The position numbers and the translations under genes are program-made. Shown here one piece after another: positions 33,050 through 43,177 of a DNA stretch of 64,000 nt. This DNA comes from Alphaproteobacteria bacterium (GTDB lineage Bacteria; Pseudomonadota; Alphaproteobacteria; Rhizobiales; Rhizobiaceae), in the NCBI GenBank assembly GCA_018823835.1, contig JAHJHT010000003.1, forward strand, positions 62,001 to 126,000, in the 5' to 3' direction. The notes under the pieces were generated by a model. It was not told the origin of the DNA. It searched no databases and worked only from the letters and a program-made list of their open reading frames with translations. Position 1 is the stretch's first letter; the number at the start of each line of letters is the position of its first letter.

Positions 33050-34054
33050 GTGAGCAATCCGGTACTGGTGGAGGTGCTGCGCGGCGGCATCGTGGAGAGC
33101 CGCCACCGCGGCGCTGTCTATGTCTGCGGGCCCGACGGCAAGGCTGTGCTGGAAATCGGCGACACGGCGCGGCCGGTGTTTCCCCGCTCGGCGGTGAAAG
33201 CGATCCAGGCGTTGCCGCTGGTCGAGACGGGCGCGGCAGACGCCTATGGTTTCGGCACCCGGGAACTGGCGCTGGCCTGCGCCTCCCATACCGGCGAGGC
33301 GATGCATACCGAGCTGGCGGCCTCGATGCTGGCGCGCGCCGGGCTCGACCATACAGCGCTGGAATGCGGCAGCCACTGGCCGTTCAACCACGATGCCTTT
33401 GTGGCGCTCGCGCGCTCGGGGAAGGAACCGAACGCGCTCTGCAACAATTGCTCGGGCAAGCATTCCGCCTTCCTCTGCACCTGCGTGCATGAGGGAATTG
33501 ACCACAAAGGCTATGTCGCCGCCGGTCATCCGTTCCAGGAGATGGTTCGCAAGACTATGCAGGAGGTGACCGGAGCCGTGCACGACGCCGGCAACGCTGC
33601 CATCGACGGCTGCTCCATCCCTACCTACGCGGTGCCCCTGACGGCGCTGGCACAAGGCTTTGCCCGCATGGCGACCGGGGAGGAGCTTGCACCCGGACGC
33701 GCCAGGGCTGCAAGGCGACTGCTCGAGGCCTGCATGGCCGAGCCGCTGCTCGTGTCTGGTACGGGCAAGGCCGACGCGGCCCTCATGCAAGCCGCGCCCG
33801 GCCGGATATTCACCAAGGTCGGGGCGGAAGGCGTTTACTGCGCGGCGGTTCCGGAACTGGGCCTCGGCATTGCGCTGAAATGCGACGATGGCGCCGAACG
33901 CGGTACCGAGAGCATGGTCGCAGCGCTGCTGGCAAAGCTGCTCGCCGCCGACAAGGACGTCGCGGCACGCCTGACCGATATCGCCAACGCGCCGATCAGA
34001 AGCCGGATCGGCGCGGTCGTCGGGGGGCTGCGCCCCACGGACGCTCTGGCCTGA
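33050..34054 (+). CDS. Asparaginase, rhizobial (Rhizobium etli AnsA-like) type
   Basis: A 334-residue protein of the asparaginase II family first described in Rhizobium etli, unrelated to the E. coli enzymes. Recognisable stretches are RGGIVESRHRGAVYV, SAVKAIQALPLVETGA, LALACASHTGE and NNCSGKHSAFL with CxxCS cysteine residues implicated in metal binding in this family. It hydrolyses asparagine to aspartate and ammonia. Translation appears to start at GTG 33050 with AGGAA seven bases upstream, 13 bases after the SDR stop, so it is probably the third gene of that operon. The frame is open to 33002 inside the SDR gene. Confidence 0.88.
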   Translation: MSNPVLVEVLRGGIVESRHRGAVYVCGPDGKAVLEIGDTARPVFPRSAVKAIQALPLVETGAADAYGFGTRELALACASHTGEAMHTELAASMLARAGLDHTALECGSHWPFNHDAFVALARSGKEPNALCNNCSGKHSAFLCTCVHEGIDHKGYVAAGHPFQEMVRKTMQEVTGAVHDAGNAAIDGCSIPTYAVPLTALAQGFARMATGEELAPGRARAARRLLEACMAEPLLVSGTGKADAALMQAAPGRIFTKVGAEGVYCAAVPELGLGIALKCDDGAERGTESMVAALLAKLLAADKDVAARLTDIANAPIRSRIGAVVGGLRPTDALA

Positions 34055-34077
34055 AAGGCATGCTGAGGCCGCCGGCG

Positions 34078-35457
34078 TCAGCCGACGTGATTGCGCTCGA
34101 CCGTCAGATGCGCGTAGCCGGAACTGCCGCCGGAAGCCATGTCGCCGGTGGCGGCGTCAGACCAGCGGTAGCCGACCACCGCCCCGTTCGAGGCGCCTGA
34201 GATCACATTGTCGGAAATGACCGCCGGCCCGGCCCCGTCCACCACGGTGACGGCGATGCCCGTGGGCGCCGCGCGGATGACGTTGCCGGTCGCCACGACG
34301 TTGCGCATGTAGGGACCCCAGCCGATCTTGATGCCGTAGAGCGGCGCGTTGTCGACCATGTTGCCAGTGACGGACGTGTCGGCCTCGACGCTGATGCCGA
34401 CGCCGAAGCCCGGCGCGTCGGCGGGGTAGGGCCCCGTGGTCGAGAGATTGCGCACGAGATTGCCCGAGCAGACGGCCGCACGGCCGCCCTGGTCGAAGTT
34501 GACGACCGAGATGCCGTTCGCTGCGCCATCGACGATGTTGTTGTTGATGACGGCGCCCTCGAAGGCAAATTCGGCATAAAGCGCTGTCTCGCCGGACCGG
34601 CTGCAGGTGTTGCCGGCGATCTGCAGGTTGCTGGCGCTGTTGGCGCGGATGGCGGAGAAGGCGCAATCGCTGACGACGTTCCCGGATACCACCACCTTGT
34701 CGGCGCGGAAGACGTTGATGCCGTTGCCGTTTTGGCCGGTGCCCCCATTGCGCGCCGAGATGCGCTCGACGCGGTTGCCGGTGACCATGGTGGCGTCGTC
34801 GGCGACCTGCCAGCGATGCACCAGTATGCCGCCATTGGCGCAGTCGGAGACGCTGTTGCCGCTGATGGCGAGGCCCTTGCCCTCGACGGAATAGATGCCG
34901 GCGTCGGCAGCGCCCGAGATCGTCGTGCGCTCGATGCGCCCGGCGACCCGCTCGAGCGACAGCCCGTTCTTACCACTGCCCACGATCTGGCAATTGTCGA
35001 TCACGGCGTGTGCGACGCGGCGCAGGTCGAGCAGGCCCTGCGCATAGTCGCCCATCCAGCGGTTTGCTCCGTCGAGCACCAACCCGCTCATTTCGATATG
35101 CACGGCGTCCTCGGCGGCCATCAGGTGGCCGTCGCCGCCATAGACGATGCGCGTCGCTCCCGGCACGCCGCTGAGGCGCAGGTAGGGCGGCAGGGTGAGG
35201 TTGGAAACGACATAGGTGCCGGCTGGCAGGAACACCGGAATGTTGCGATCGGACGCTTCGGCCAGCATCTTGGAGAAGGCGCGGCTCTGGTCGTCGAGCG
35301 CGCCCGGCCGGACTCCCAGATCGCTGGCACTGATCGACCCGCGCATCGCGGTTAGCTCTATGCCCTTCAGCCCGGCGGCAAGCAGCGAATTCGGCAGCGC
35401 CAGCCCGGCAACGCCGGCGATTGCCGTCTGCCTGAGGAGGTTGCGTCTGTTCAACAT
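34078..35457 (-). CDS. Tat-exported right-handed beta-helix repeat protein (TIGR03808-like)
   Basis: A 459-residue secreted protein. The N-terminus MLNRRNLLRQTAIAGVAG holds a twin-arginine motif and hydrophobic core, cut probably after LLAAG. The rest shows recurrent short units of the form (V/I)xGNxVxxxxxxGI, as in pectate-lyase-type parallel beta-helices (for example VTGNRVERISARNGG, VVSGNVVSDCAFSAI). It matches the length and layout of the twin-arginine repeat family TIGR03808 of alphaproteobacteria. Function unknown; a cell-surface polysaccharide-binding or lyase role is only a guess. An ATG at 35505 would extend the signal region; the shorter start places the RR motif normally. Confidence 0.8.
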   Translation of the reverse strand: MLNRRNLLRQTAIAGVAGLALPNSLLAAGLKGIELTAMRGSISASDLGVRPGALDDQSRAFSKMLAEASDRNIPVFLPAGTYVVSNLTLPPYLRLSGVPGATRIVYGGDGHLMAAEDAVHIEMSGLVLDGANRWMGDYAQGLLDLRRVAHAVIDNCQIVGSGKNGLSLERVAGRIERTTISGAADAGIYSVEGKGLAISGNSVSDCANGGILVHRWQVADDATMVTGNRVERISARNGGTGQNGNGINVFRADKVVVSGNVVSDCAFSAIRANSASNLQIAGNTCSRSGETALYAEFAFEGAVINNNIVDGAANGISVVNFDQGGRAAVCSGNLVRNLSTTGPYPADAPGFGVGISVEADTSVTGNMVDNAPLYGIKIGWGPYMRNVVATGNVIRAAPTGIAVTVVDGAGPAVISDNVISGASNGAVVGYRWSDAATGDMASGGSSGYAHLTVERNHVG

Positions 35458-35574
35458 CGGCACAGTTTCCCGGTTCGATGTTCTGCGTCGCAGGAAACGT
35501 GCCATCCGACCGAAGGCCGGCAATTTGCGCCGCCGCCGCTTGTCGAAAGCCCTGCCGCTGCCTAGGTTGAGGTG

Positions 35575-36045
35575 ATGAGCAGGGCATTCACACGCGAAGA
35601 CGACAGCGACGGCCAGATCGCCGATATCGGCGAGCGTCCCGTAAGCACACACCGCAACCTGGTCACTGCAAGTGGGCTGGCCCAGATCGACAGCGCGGTC
35701 AACGAACTGCGCGAGGAACTGGCCAAGGCCGAAGCCGACGCGGACCGGGAGCGCATTGCCAGGGTTTCGCGCGATCTGCGCTACTGGTCGGCGCGCCGCG
35801 AGAACGCCGAATTGTCGGAGCCGGAGCCGGGCAGCGAAGTCGTGCGCTTCGGCATGACCGTGACCGTTGAGGGCGATGACGGCAAGCGCAAGGCGTGGAA
35901 GATCGTCGGCGAAGACGAGGCCGACGCAGCCAAAGGCAGCGTTTCGCATGTTTCGCCGATGGCGCTGGCGCTGTTCGGCAAGACCGTCGGCGAAACCGCC
36001 ACCGTCAACGGCAAGGAATGGGAAATCGTCAAGCTTGAGATCTAG
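35575..36045 (+). CDS. GreA/GreB-like transcription factor
   Basis: 156 residues. N-terminal MSRAFTREDD resembles GreB, and the C-terminal half (SEVVRFGMTVTVEG, ISPMALALFGKTVGE-like) is the GreA/GreB FKBP-like domain that binds the RNA polymerase secondary-channel rim. The helical N-terminal part (residues ~30-85) is predicted coiled coil but lacks the GD-x-x-ENA-E/D-Y tip whose acidic residues stimulate transcript cleavage. It may therefore bind polymerase without cleavage activity, as Rnk or Gfh1-type relatives do. The start at 35575 has GAGG close upstream; GTG 35572 is an alternative. Monocistronic, divergent from the Tat protein. Confidence 0.78.
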   Translation: MSRAFTREDDSDGQIADIGERPVSTHRNLVTASGLAQIDSAVNELREELAKAEADADRERIARVSRDLRYWSARRENAELSEPEPGSEVVRFGMTVTVEGDDGKRKAWKIVGEDEADAAKGSVSHVSPMALALFGKTVGETATVNGKEWEIVKLEI

Positions 36046-36091
36046 TGCGGGCTAGCCGCGGTCGTTCGATCAGCGAACCGCCGCAAAAACC

Positions 36092-38215
36092 TCACCCTCC
36101 CGCCAACCGCTCCATCAGGCGCGCCGCCGCTTCCGGAATGACCGTTCCGGGCGGAAAGATCTCGACGGCGCCGGCCTTGCGAACGGCCTCATAGTCCTGT
36201 GGCGGGATGACGCCGCCGGCGACGATCATGATCTCCTTGCCGCCGAGCTTGTCGAGGGCCGCGCGCAATTCCGGCACCAGCGTCAAATGGCCGCCGGCGA
36301 GCGATGAGGCGCCGACGATATTGACCATGCGCTCGGTCGCGAGCTTGGCGATCTCTTCGGGCGTCTGGAACATCGAGCCGACGGTGACGTCGAAGCCGAG
36401 GTCGGCGAATGCGGTGGCGATGACTTTCTGGCCGCGGTCGTGGCCGTCCTGACCCATCTTGGCAACCAGGATGCGCGGCCTAGCGCCGGTCTTCTGCTCG
36501 AATGCCTCGACCTTTTCCAGCACGTCGTCGACAGCGGCGTTCTCGCCGATCTCCTTGCGGTAAACACCCGAAATCGTCTGGACGGTCGCGACGTGACGGC
36601 CAAACACCTTTTCGAGCGCCAGGGAGATCTCGCCGACCGTTGCATGCGCGCGCGCCGCGCGGATGGCAAATTCGAGCAGGTTGCCGTCGCCTGCCGCCGC
36701 ATTGGTCAGCGCATTAAGGGCGGTCTCCACGGCAGCCACGTCGCGCGTGCCCTTGAGCGCCTGCAGCTTGGAGAGTTGCCGCGCCCGCACCTCGGCATTG
36801 TCGATTTTCAGGACGTCGACTTCCGTATCCTCTTCCGGGCGCCATGCATTGACGCCAACCAGAGCCTGCTGGCCGGAATCGATGCGCGCCTGGGTGCGCG
36901 CCGCGGCCTCCTCGATGCGCAGCTTGGGGATGCCCTTCTCGATCGCCGCGGCCATGCCGCCGAGCGTCTCGACTTCCTCGATATGGGACATGGCGCGGGC
37001 CGCGAGATCGTGCGTCAGGCGCTCGACATAGGCCGAACCGCCCCACGGATCGATGAAGCGGGTGGTGCCCGATTCCTTCTGCAGGATGAGCTGCGTGTTG
37101 CGGGCGATGCGGGCAGAGTGGTCGGTCGGCAGTGCCAGCGCCTCGTCGAAGGCATTGGTGTGCAGCGACTGCGTATGCCCTTGCGTGGCGGCCATCGCCT
37201 CGATCATGGTGCGTGCGATGTTGTTGTAGGGATCCTGCGCGGTCAGCGACCAGCCCGAGGTCTGGCAATGGGTGCGCAGCGACAGAGAGCGGGTATCCTT
37301 CGGCGAAAAGTTCTTCTGCATCAGGCCGGCCCATAGCAGGCGGGCGGCGCGCAGCTTGGCGACCTCCATGAAGAAGTTCATGCCGATCGCCCAGAAGAAG
37401 GACAGGCGGGGCGCGAAGCTGTCGATGTCCATGCCTGCCGCAACGCCGGCCCGGGCATATTCGATGCCGTCGGCGATCGTGTAGGCGAGCTCGAGGTCGG
37501 CCGTCGCTCCGGCTTCCTGCATGTGGTAGCCGGAAATCGAGATCGAGTTGAACTTCGGCATCTCGCGCGAGGTGTAGGAGAAAATGTCGGAGACGATCCG
37601 CATCGAGGGGCGCGGCGGGTAGATATAGGTGTTGCGCACCATGAACTCTTTCAGAATGTCGTTCTGAATGGTTCCTGCGAGGTCCTTCTGCGCGACGCCC
37701 TGTTCTTCGCCGGCCACGATGTAGAGAGCCAGGATCGGCAGCACCGCGCCGTTCATGGTCATCGACACCGTCATCTCGCCGAGCGGGATCTGGTCGAAGA
37801 GCTGGCGCATGTCGAGGATGGAATCGATCGCCACGCCGGCCATGCCGACATCGCCCGAGACGCGCGGGTGGTCGCTGTCGTAGCCGCGATGCGTGGCAAG
37901 GTCGAAGGCGACGGACAGCCCCTTCTGTCCGGCTGCCACGTTGCGGCGGTAGAAGGCATTCGATTCCTCGGCCGTCGAGAAGCCGGCATATTGCCGGATC
38001 GTCCAGGGCTGGCGGACGTACATGGTCGGGTAGGGGCCGCGGATGTTGGGCGCGATGCCCGGCCATGTGTCGAGGAAGGGCAGGCCGGCAAGGTCGTCGG
38101 CGCCATAGGCGCGCTGGACGGCAATGCCTTCGGGCGTCGCCCATTGCGAAGGTTCCATCGCCGGCAGTTCGGGCGTCGCGGCGGTCCAGTCGATGGTGCT
38201 GAAATCGGGGATCAT
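36092..38215 (-). CDS. mutB: Methylmalonyl-CoA mutase large subunit
   Basis: A 707-residue adenosylcobalamin-dependent mutase that interconverts methylmalonyl-CoA and succinyl-CoA. The N-terminal TIM-barrel part ([54 protein letters not shown]) binds the CoA ester; the C-terminal B12 domain has the lower-ligand histidine in DGHDRGQK, followed by GASSLAGGH and [11 protein letters not shown]. The start overlaps the stop of the small-subunit gene (ATGA), fitting a heterodimeric enzyme. It serves propionyl-CoA catabolism from odd-chain fatty acids, valine, isoleucine and polyhydroxyalkanoate-related metabolism. Confidence 0.95.
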   Translation of the reverse strand: MIPDFSTIDWTAATPELPAMEPSQWATPEGIAVQRAYGADDLAGLPFLDTWPGIAPNIRGPYPTMYVRQPWTIRQYAGFSTAEESNAFYRRNVAAGQKGLSVAFDLATHRGYDSDHPRVSGDVGMAGVAIDSILDMRQLFDQIPLGEMTVSMTMNGAVLPILALYIVAGEEQGVAQKDLAGTIQNDILKEFMVRNTYIYPPRPSMRIVSDIFSYTSREMPKFNSISISGYHMQEAGATADLELAYTIADGIEYARAGVAAGMDIDSFAPRLSFFWAIGMNFFMEVAKLRAARLLWAGLMQKNFSPKDTRSLSLRTHCQTSGWSLTAQDPYNNIARTMIEAMAATQGHTQSLHTNAFDEALALPTDHSARIARNTQLILQKESGTTRFIDPWGGSAYVERLTHDLAARAMSHIEEVETLGGMAAAIEKGIPKLRIEEAAARTQARIDSGQQALVGVNAWRPEEDTEVDVLKIDNAEVRARQLSKLQALKGTRDVAAVETALNALTNAAAGDGNLLEFAIRAARAHATVGEISLALEKVFGRHVATVQTISGVYRKEIGENAAVDDVLEKVEAFEQKTGARPRILVAKMGQDGHDRGQKVIATAFADLGFDVTVGSMFQTPEEIAKLATERMVNIVGASSLAGGHLTLVPELRAALDKLGGKEIMIVAGGVIPPQDYEAVRKAGAVEIFPPGTVIPEAAARLMERLAGG

Positions 38216-39654
38216 GCCGCGTCTCCGAGTGCCTCGTCGATCCTCTGAGGGATCAGCCTGTCGCAGAACACGGCGCCCTCGGTCGGAACCGGACGTTGTT
38301 CGGCCGCGAGCGTCTTCACGGGGCGCTCGGCTGCCGGCGGATAGAGCGTCGTACCGACGATCTGCCGCTCGCCATTCCGGTAGAGCTTCGCGCGCGCTTC
38401 GCCCGCTTCGCGCACCCGGCGCTGGATGTGGCCGTCGGCCAGGCTCTTCAGGATGCCGCCTTCCGTCTCGATGGTCTGGAATTCCTTCCAGGCGGCGGCA
38501 CAGAGGGAATCGGTCAGCGCCTCGACGCTGCCCGAGCCGGAGGCGGGGTCGGCGACGAAGTCGAGATGGCTCTCGCCGGCCATCAGCAACTGCGCATTGC
38601 GCGTGATACGGCGCGAAAAGCCATCCGGCAATCCGTGCGCGATGGTGTGCGGCAGAACCGAAATCGTGTCTGCGCCCCCGACCGCGGCGGCAAAGCCGGC
38701 GATTGTGCTGCGCAGGATGTTGGTCTCGGGATCGCCGGTCGTCATCATCCGGTAGGAGGTCTCGGCATGGATGGTCGCGGCGTCCGGGCTCATCATGCAG
38801 GCGACCTGTATCCGTGCCCACAGCTTGCGCAGCGCCCGCACCTTGGCCATCGACAGGAACTGGTCCTGGTCGACGCTGAGCACGAAGCCGATATGCGGCG
38901 AGGCGTGGACAAGCGCCTGGCGCGCATCCTGGAAGAGCCGCAGATGCGCGACGGCCGAGGCGATGATTGCGCCGAGTTCCTGCGCCTCGGTGGCGCCGGC
39001 ATTGTGATAGACGCGGCCGTCTGCCTCGAGTAGGACGCCCGGTATGCCGACCGCGAAGAAATGCGCGAGCGACTGCGGCATCGATGCCTGCAGTGCCTCG
39101 ATCGACATGGCGAGGCGCCCCGTTCCGGCGAAGATCGCGGCCGGATCAATGCCGAAGGACAGGCTGAGCTTCGAGGGGTCGGCGCCACGGCGTGTGAGCA
39201 GCGCGACCAGCCAGTCGGCCATTGCCCGGCTCGCCGGATTGACGTCCATGCGCAGATGCGTGCGGTTGAGCTGGATGCCGTCGAGCACGGTCTCCAACCC
39301 TTCCGGCGTTGCCGGCAGACCGTAGCCGAAGGCATTGGGCGCACCTTCGAATACCAGCGCAAGCCCGGTCGCGCCCTGCTCGAGATCGGCCCGGGCCTGC
39401 GCGTTGGCGCGCGCCGGGTCGGGATCGTCGGCGCGCTGCACCACCACCCACGGCAGGTCGGGCTGGCGGCGCGGCAGCAGCGCCGCATCGGCGCTTCTCG
39501 GCATCAGCGGGTCAATGGCGATGCCGTCGTCGGTCAGCGCGACGAGCTCGTCCGCAGACTTGACGCCCCCCTTTGCGCCTTCGACCAGGGAGAGCCATTT
39601 CTCCCGGTCAGCAACCGGAAATTCGAAACCTTCTAGCGCGCTTGTCGTACTCAT
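38212..39654 (-). CDS. mutA: Methylmalonyl-CoA mutase small subunit, short form
   Basis: A 480-residue homologue of the catalytically inactive small subunit of heterodimeric methylmalonyl-CoA mutase. Barrel features such as [36 protein letters not shown] and [15 protein letters not shown] are visible. Small subunits are usually ~600-640 residues because they keep a degenerate B12-type domain; here the protein ends soon after the barrel and linker. The ATG at 39654 has AAGGA five bases upstream; an ATG at 39660 is the alternative. It is the first gene of a two-gene operon with mutB, with a 211-base divergent spacer to the HerA-like gene. Confidence 0.88.
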   Translation of the reverse strand: MSTTSALEGFEFPVADREKWLSLVEGAKGGVKSADELVALTDDGIAIDPLMPRSADAALLPRRQPDLPWVVVQRADDPDPARANAQARADLEQGATGLALVFEGAPNAFGYGLPATPEGLETVLDGIQLNRTHLRMDVNPASRAMADWLVALLTRRGADPSKLSLSFGIDPAAIFAGTGRLAMSIEALQASMPQSLAHFFAVGIPGVLLEADGRVYHNAGATEAQELGAIIASAVAHLRLFQDARQALVHASPHIGFVLSVDQDQFLSMAKVRALRKLWARIQVACMMSPDAATIHAETSYRMMTTGDPETNILRSTIAGFAAAVGGADTISVLPHTIAHGLPDGFSRRITRNAQLLMAGESHLDFVADPASGSGSVEALTDSLCAAAWKEFQTIETEGGILKSLADGHIQRRVREAGEARAKLYRNGERQIVGTTLYPPAAERPVKTLAAEQRPVPTEGAVFCDRLIPQRIDEALGDAA

Positions 39655-39751
39655 CCGCATCCTTGCAATCGCCCCGCCGTGGGCAGCCCGGCGACACTAA
39701 GGCGACCGGCCCGGAGCCGCAATCCGAAATGGTCGCCGCGCTGCCAACTTG

Positions 39752-39767
39752 CCGGTCCGGGAACCGG
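39752..39767. promoter_or_regulatory. Inverted repeat in the mutA / HerA-like divergent spacer
   Basis: CCGGT and ACCGG flank six bases in the 211-base region between the divergent mutA and HerA-like genes. It might be an operator, but the arms are short and GC-rich, so chance is a real possibility. No cobalamin-riboswitch B12-box consensus was seen in this spacer. Confidence 0.2.
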
Positions 39768-39865
39768 AAATTCAAGCTTTCGCATTGTCGCGCTTCGATG
39801 GCGCAACTATAGGTTTCCTTGAGGGGTGCGCCGGCCGGACGCGCCGGACGACGGAGACCGATCGC

Positions 39866-41431
39866 ATGGCTGACGAAACCAGCATCTTCCTTGGCGCCAG
39901 CCGCAAGCCGGATGATTCCTACCAGAAGCCCGAAGAACTGCTGCTGAAATACGCCAACCGGCATGGCCTCGTGACCGGCGCCACAGGCACCGGCAAGACC
40001 GTGACACTGCAGATCCTGGCGGAGGGGTTCTCGAACCAGGGCGTGCCGGTCTTCTGCGCCGACGTGAAGGGCGATCTGTCAGGTATCGCGGTGATGGGCG
40101 AACCCAAGGACTTCCTTGCGGCCCGGGCCAAGACGATCAAGCTAGACCCTTATGAATTCCAGGACTTTCCGGTAATATTCTGGGACCTGTTCGGCGAGCA
40201 GGGCCATCCGATCCGCGCCACCGTCTCCGAGATGGGGCCGCTGTTGCTGTCGCGGCTGATGAACCTCTCGGAAGCACAGGAAGGCATCATCAACATCGCC
40301 TTCCGCATCGCCGACGAGGAAGGCCTGCTGCTCCTCGACATGAAGGACTTGCAGTCGCTGCTCAGCAACATCGCAAGCCGCGCCGACGAGATCGGCACGA
40401 AATACGGCAATGTCACCAAGGCCTCGGTCGGCGCCATCCAGCGCTCGCTGCTGATCCTCGAGCAGCAGGGCGCGGCGAATTTCTTCGGCGAGCCGGCGCT
40501 CAAGATCGCCGACATCATGCGCACGACGCGCGACGGACGCGGCGCCATCAACGTGCTGGCGGCCGACAAGCTGATGATGAACCCGCGCCTCTACGCCACG
40601 TTCCTGCTGTGGCTGCTGTCGGAGCTGTTCGAGGAATTGCCCGAGGTCGGCGACCCGGACAAGCCGAAGCTGGTCTTCTTCTTCGACGAAGCGCATCTCC
40701 TGTTCGACGACGCCCCGAAGATCCTGGTCGACAGGGTCGAGCAGGTCGTCCGGCTGATCCGCTCGAAGGGCGTCGGCGTCTATTTCGTGACGCAGAACCC
40801 GCTCGACGTGCCCGACACCGTGCTGGCGCAGCTCGGCAACCGCATCCAGCACGCGCTGAGGGCCTACACGCCGCGCGAACAGAAGGCGGTGAAGACCGCT
40901 GCCGACACGTTCCGGCCCAATCCCGACTTCGATTGCATGGACGCCATCACCCAGCTAGGCGTGGGCGAGGCGCTGGTCTCGCCGCTCGAGGCCAAGGCCG
41001 TGCCGGCCATGGTGCAGCGGACGCTGATCCGGCCACCATCTTCGCGCATGGGACCGCTGACGCCGGAGGAGCGCCGCAAGCTGATCAACACCAGCCCGGT
41101 CGCCGGGCTCTACGACGAGACGATCGACCGCGAATCGGCGTTCGAGATGCTGGAGAAGCGGGCGGCCGAAGCCGCCAAGGCCGAGGAGGCGGCGCAGCAA
41201 CGCGAGGCAGAGCAGGAAGAAGACGGGCGGTCGCGCTGGACGATCCCGGGCTTCGGGGATGACGACGATGACCGCGGCAGTTCGAAGTCCAAGAGCCGGC
41301 GTGCGCCGCGCCGGTCGAACCGGCAGTCGGTGACCGAGGCGGCGATCAAGTCGGTTGTCCGTTCGGTAGGCTCTTCGGTTGGCCGCGCCATCGTGCGCGG
41401 CATCCTTGGCAGCCTCAAGAAGGGGTTCTGA
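39866..41431 (+). CDS. HerA-like ATPase of the DUF853 (YjgR) family
   Basis: A 521-residue P-loop ATPase. Walker A is GATGTGKTV (near residue 38); Walker B with following carboxylate is [14 protein letters not shown], and [20 protein letters not shown] is the sensor-type region of HerA/FtsK-like ATPases. The C-terminal ~100 residues are charged and low-complexity ([15 protein letters not shown], then basic [13 protein letters not shown]). E. coli YjgR is a relative of uncertain function; roles in DNA translocation or repair are inferred from the HerA superfamily. A stand-alone gene without the NurA nuclease partner found in archaea. A weak GGAG lies upstream of the start. Confidence 0.87.
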   Translation: MADETSIFLGASRKPDDSYQKPEELLLKYANRHGLVTGATGTGKTVTLQILAEGFSNQGVPVFCADVKGDLSGIAVMGEPKDFLAARAKTIKLDPYEFQDFPVIFWDLFGEQGHPIRATVSEMGPLLLSRLMNLSEAQEGIINIAFRIADEEGLLLLDMKDLQSLLSNIASRADEIGTKYGNVTKASVGAIQRSLLILEQQGAANFFGEPALKIADIMRTTRDGRGAINVLAADKLMMNPRLYATFLLWLLSELFEELPEVGDPDKPKLVFFFDEAHLLFDDAPKILVDRVEQVVRLIRSKGVGVYFVTQNPLDVPDTVLAQLGNRIQHALRAYTPREQKAVKTAADTFRPNPDFDCMDAITQLGVGEALVSPLEAKAVPAMVQRTLIRPPSSRMGPLTPEERRKLINTSPVAGLYDETIDRESAFEMLEKRAAEAAKAEEAAQQREAEQEEDGRSRWTIPGFGDDDDDRGSSKSKSRRAPRRSNRQSVTEAAIKSVVRSVGSSVGRAIVRGILGSLKKGF

Positions 41432-41465
41432 CCCTTCCTGAGGGATTTATGCCGGACGTCTGGCC

Positions 41466-42194
41466 CTAGGAGACGGCAAAGCCCGAGCCGACCACGATCG
41501 GTGCCTTGCCCGGCACGCGGTCGTAGAGGTCGATAATGTCCTGGTTCATCAGCCGCACACAGCCGGACGAGACCGACTTGCCGATCGAGTTCCATTCGGG
41601 CGAACCGTGCAGCCGGTAGAGCGTGTCTACCCCATCCTGGAAGATGTAGAGCGCGCGGGCACCGAGCGGGTTGTCGAGGCCGGGTGGCATGCCGCCATTG
41701 TCGACGCCATACTTCGCGAGTTCGGGCTGGCGCGCGATCATTTCCTCGGGCGGGGTCCATTTCGGCCACTTCTGCTTCCACTGGACGTTGGCGCGACCGG
41801 CCCATTCGAAGCCGGCGCGGCCGAGGCCTACGCCGTAGCGCATGGCCTGCCCATTGCCGAGCACCAGGTATAGGAAATGCGCAGAGGTATCGACGACAAT
41901 GGTGCCCGGGCGCTCGCCGGTCGGGTCGGATACGACCTGGCGCAGGAAGCGCTTGTCGATCTTCTCGATAGGCACAGCCGGGATCTGGTATCCCTCGTCG
42001 TAGACCGGGCCGTACATGGTGACGTAAGAGCCATAAGCTGCGTTGACGTCGACGGGTGGCTGCGGGTTGGCGGCATAATTGTGCCCGACATTACCGCGAG
42101 CAGTCGTACAGGCCGACAGGGCCACCGAAGCCGCGCCGGTAGCCGCGAGTCCTAGAAGGCGTCGCCTGGTAAGGTGGATGCTGGATGCTGTCAT
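41466..42194 (-). CDS. L,D-transpeptidase (YkuD family), Tat lipoprotein
   Basis: A 242-residue envelope protein. The N-terminus TRRRLLGLAATGAASVALSAC combines twin arginines with a lipobox (LSAC) so a lipid-anchored periplasmic product is predicted. The YkuD catalytic domain (~residues 95-242) has GTIVVDTSAHFLYLV and the active-site pattern HGSPEWNSIGKSVSSGCVR, with the cysteine near residue 220. Such enzymes form 3-3 peptidoglycan cross-links or attach outer-membrane proteins to peptidoglycan, both common in Hyphomicrobiales. GAAGAAGG lies five bases before the ATG. Convergent with the HerA-like gene, 34 bases apart. Confidence 0.92.
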   Translation of the reverse strand: MTASSIHLTRRRLLGLAATGAASVALSACTTARGNVGHNYAANPQPPVDVNAAYGSYVTMYGPVYDEGYQIPAVPIEKIDKRFLRQVVSDPTGERPGTIVVDTSAHFLYLVLGNGQAMRYGVGLGRAGFEWAGRANVQWKQKWPKWTPPEEMIARQPELAKYGVDNGGMPPGLDNPLGARALYIFQDGVDTLYRLHGSPEWNSIGKSVSSGCVRLMNQDIIDLYDRVPGKAPIVVGSGFAVS

Positions 42195-42361
42195 GTTGCC
42201 TTCTTCAGAATTTATTGCCGGGTGACCGTTCAAGCGACCGGCGTACACCCGATAAGTTTCCAAACCGATAGGTGGTTCCAAATGGGGTGATAGGGTGTGC
42301 AAAGAAAGGCCAAGCTGTGACAGTCCTGCCGCTGTTGCAATTTCGCAACGAACGGCAAAGG

Positions 42362-43024
42362 TCACTCGGCTGTCAGCAGTCCTTCAAGCGACGGCAGGAT
42401 GAGAGACGGGTTCAGGTCGCCATATTCGTCGGGCTGCGCCGTGCGATTGATCCAGACGGTCCGGAAGCCGAATTTTGTCGCGCCGGCAATGTCCCAGCGG
42501 TTGGACGACTGGAACGAGACGGCGTCCGGGTAAAGTTTCCAGCCTGAGGTCACTAGGTCATAGGTCGACGGGTCTGTCTTGAAACGCCTGACAATGTCGA
42601 CGGAGAAGACCTCGTCGAGGATCTGGTCGAGCGCGGCCGACCTGACCGCCGATTCCAGCATCTCGGGCGACCCGTTGGAGAGGATTGCGAGGCGGGCGCC
42701 GTCGGCCTTCAGGGCCTTCAGCACGGCGGGCACTTCCGGGTAGCAGTCGAGCTTCCAGTAGGCGTCGAGAAGATCCCCGCGCAGGCTCTTGTCGGCAGAG
42801 GGCACCTTGGCCAGTGCGAAGTCGAGCGCCTGCTCGGTTAGTTGCCAGAAGTCGACATAGGATCCCATCAGCGTGCGGACCCAGGAATATTCGAGTTGCT
42901 TGGCACGCCAGATCTCCGACAGCAGCGGACCATCGGCGCCGATCCTGCCGGCATGCCGGCGCACGGCGGCGTGGACATCGAACAGGGTCCCGTAGGCGTC
43001 GAAGATGTAGGCGGCGTGTCGCAT
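42362..43024 (-). CDS. Haloacid dehalogenase, type II
   Basis: A 220-residue HAD-superfamily hydrolase of the (S)-2-haloacid dehalogenase group. Motif I FDAYGTLFD gives the nucleophile Asp9; motif II is LSNGS, motif III has the lysine in RRFKTDPSTY, and SSNRWDIAGATKFG is the type II motif IV. It would convert L-2-haloacids to D-2-hydroxyacids; many members act on unknown physiological substrates. It is separated by 167 bases from the transpeptidase gene and divergent from the aminotransferase. No neighbour points to halogenated substrates. Confidence 0.9.
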   Translation of the reverse strand: MRHAAYIFDAYGTLFDVHAAVRRHAGRIGADGPLLSEIWRAKQLEYSWVRTLMGSYVDFWQLTEQALDFALAKVPSADKSLRGDLLDAYWKLDCYPEVPAVLKALKADGARLAILSNGSPEMLESAVRSAALDQILDEVFSVDIVRRFKTDPSTYDLVTSGWKLYPDAVSFQSSNRWDIAGATKFGFRTVWINRTAQPDEYGDLNPSLILPSLEGLLTAE

Positions 43025-43177
43025 CAGTTGTTCCGTTCGCGTCGGAGTTCAGGCCATGGCGGGTCCGCCGTCAAGCATGGGGCGCTGGCACCACGAAATA
43101 GACCCTATGCACGGTTGACGCGAGGCAAGAAAATATCGTCCATAGCCTCCTCACGAAATCAACACGGATTCAACCCG

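Noticed and set aside
39655..39865. Possible adenosylcobalamin riboswitch upstream of mutA
   Set aside because: No B12-box sequence or fitting fold could be seen in this spacer.
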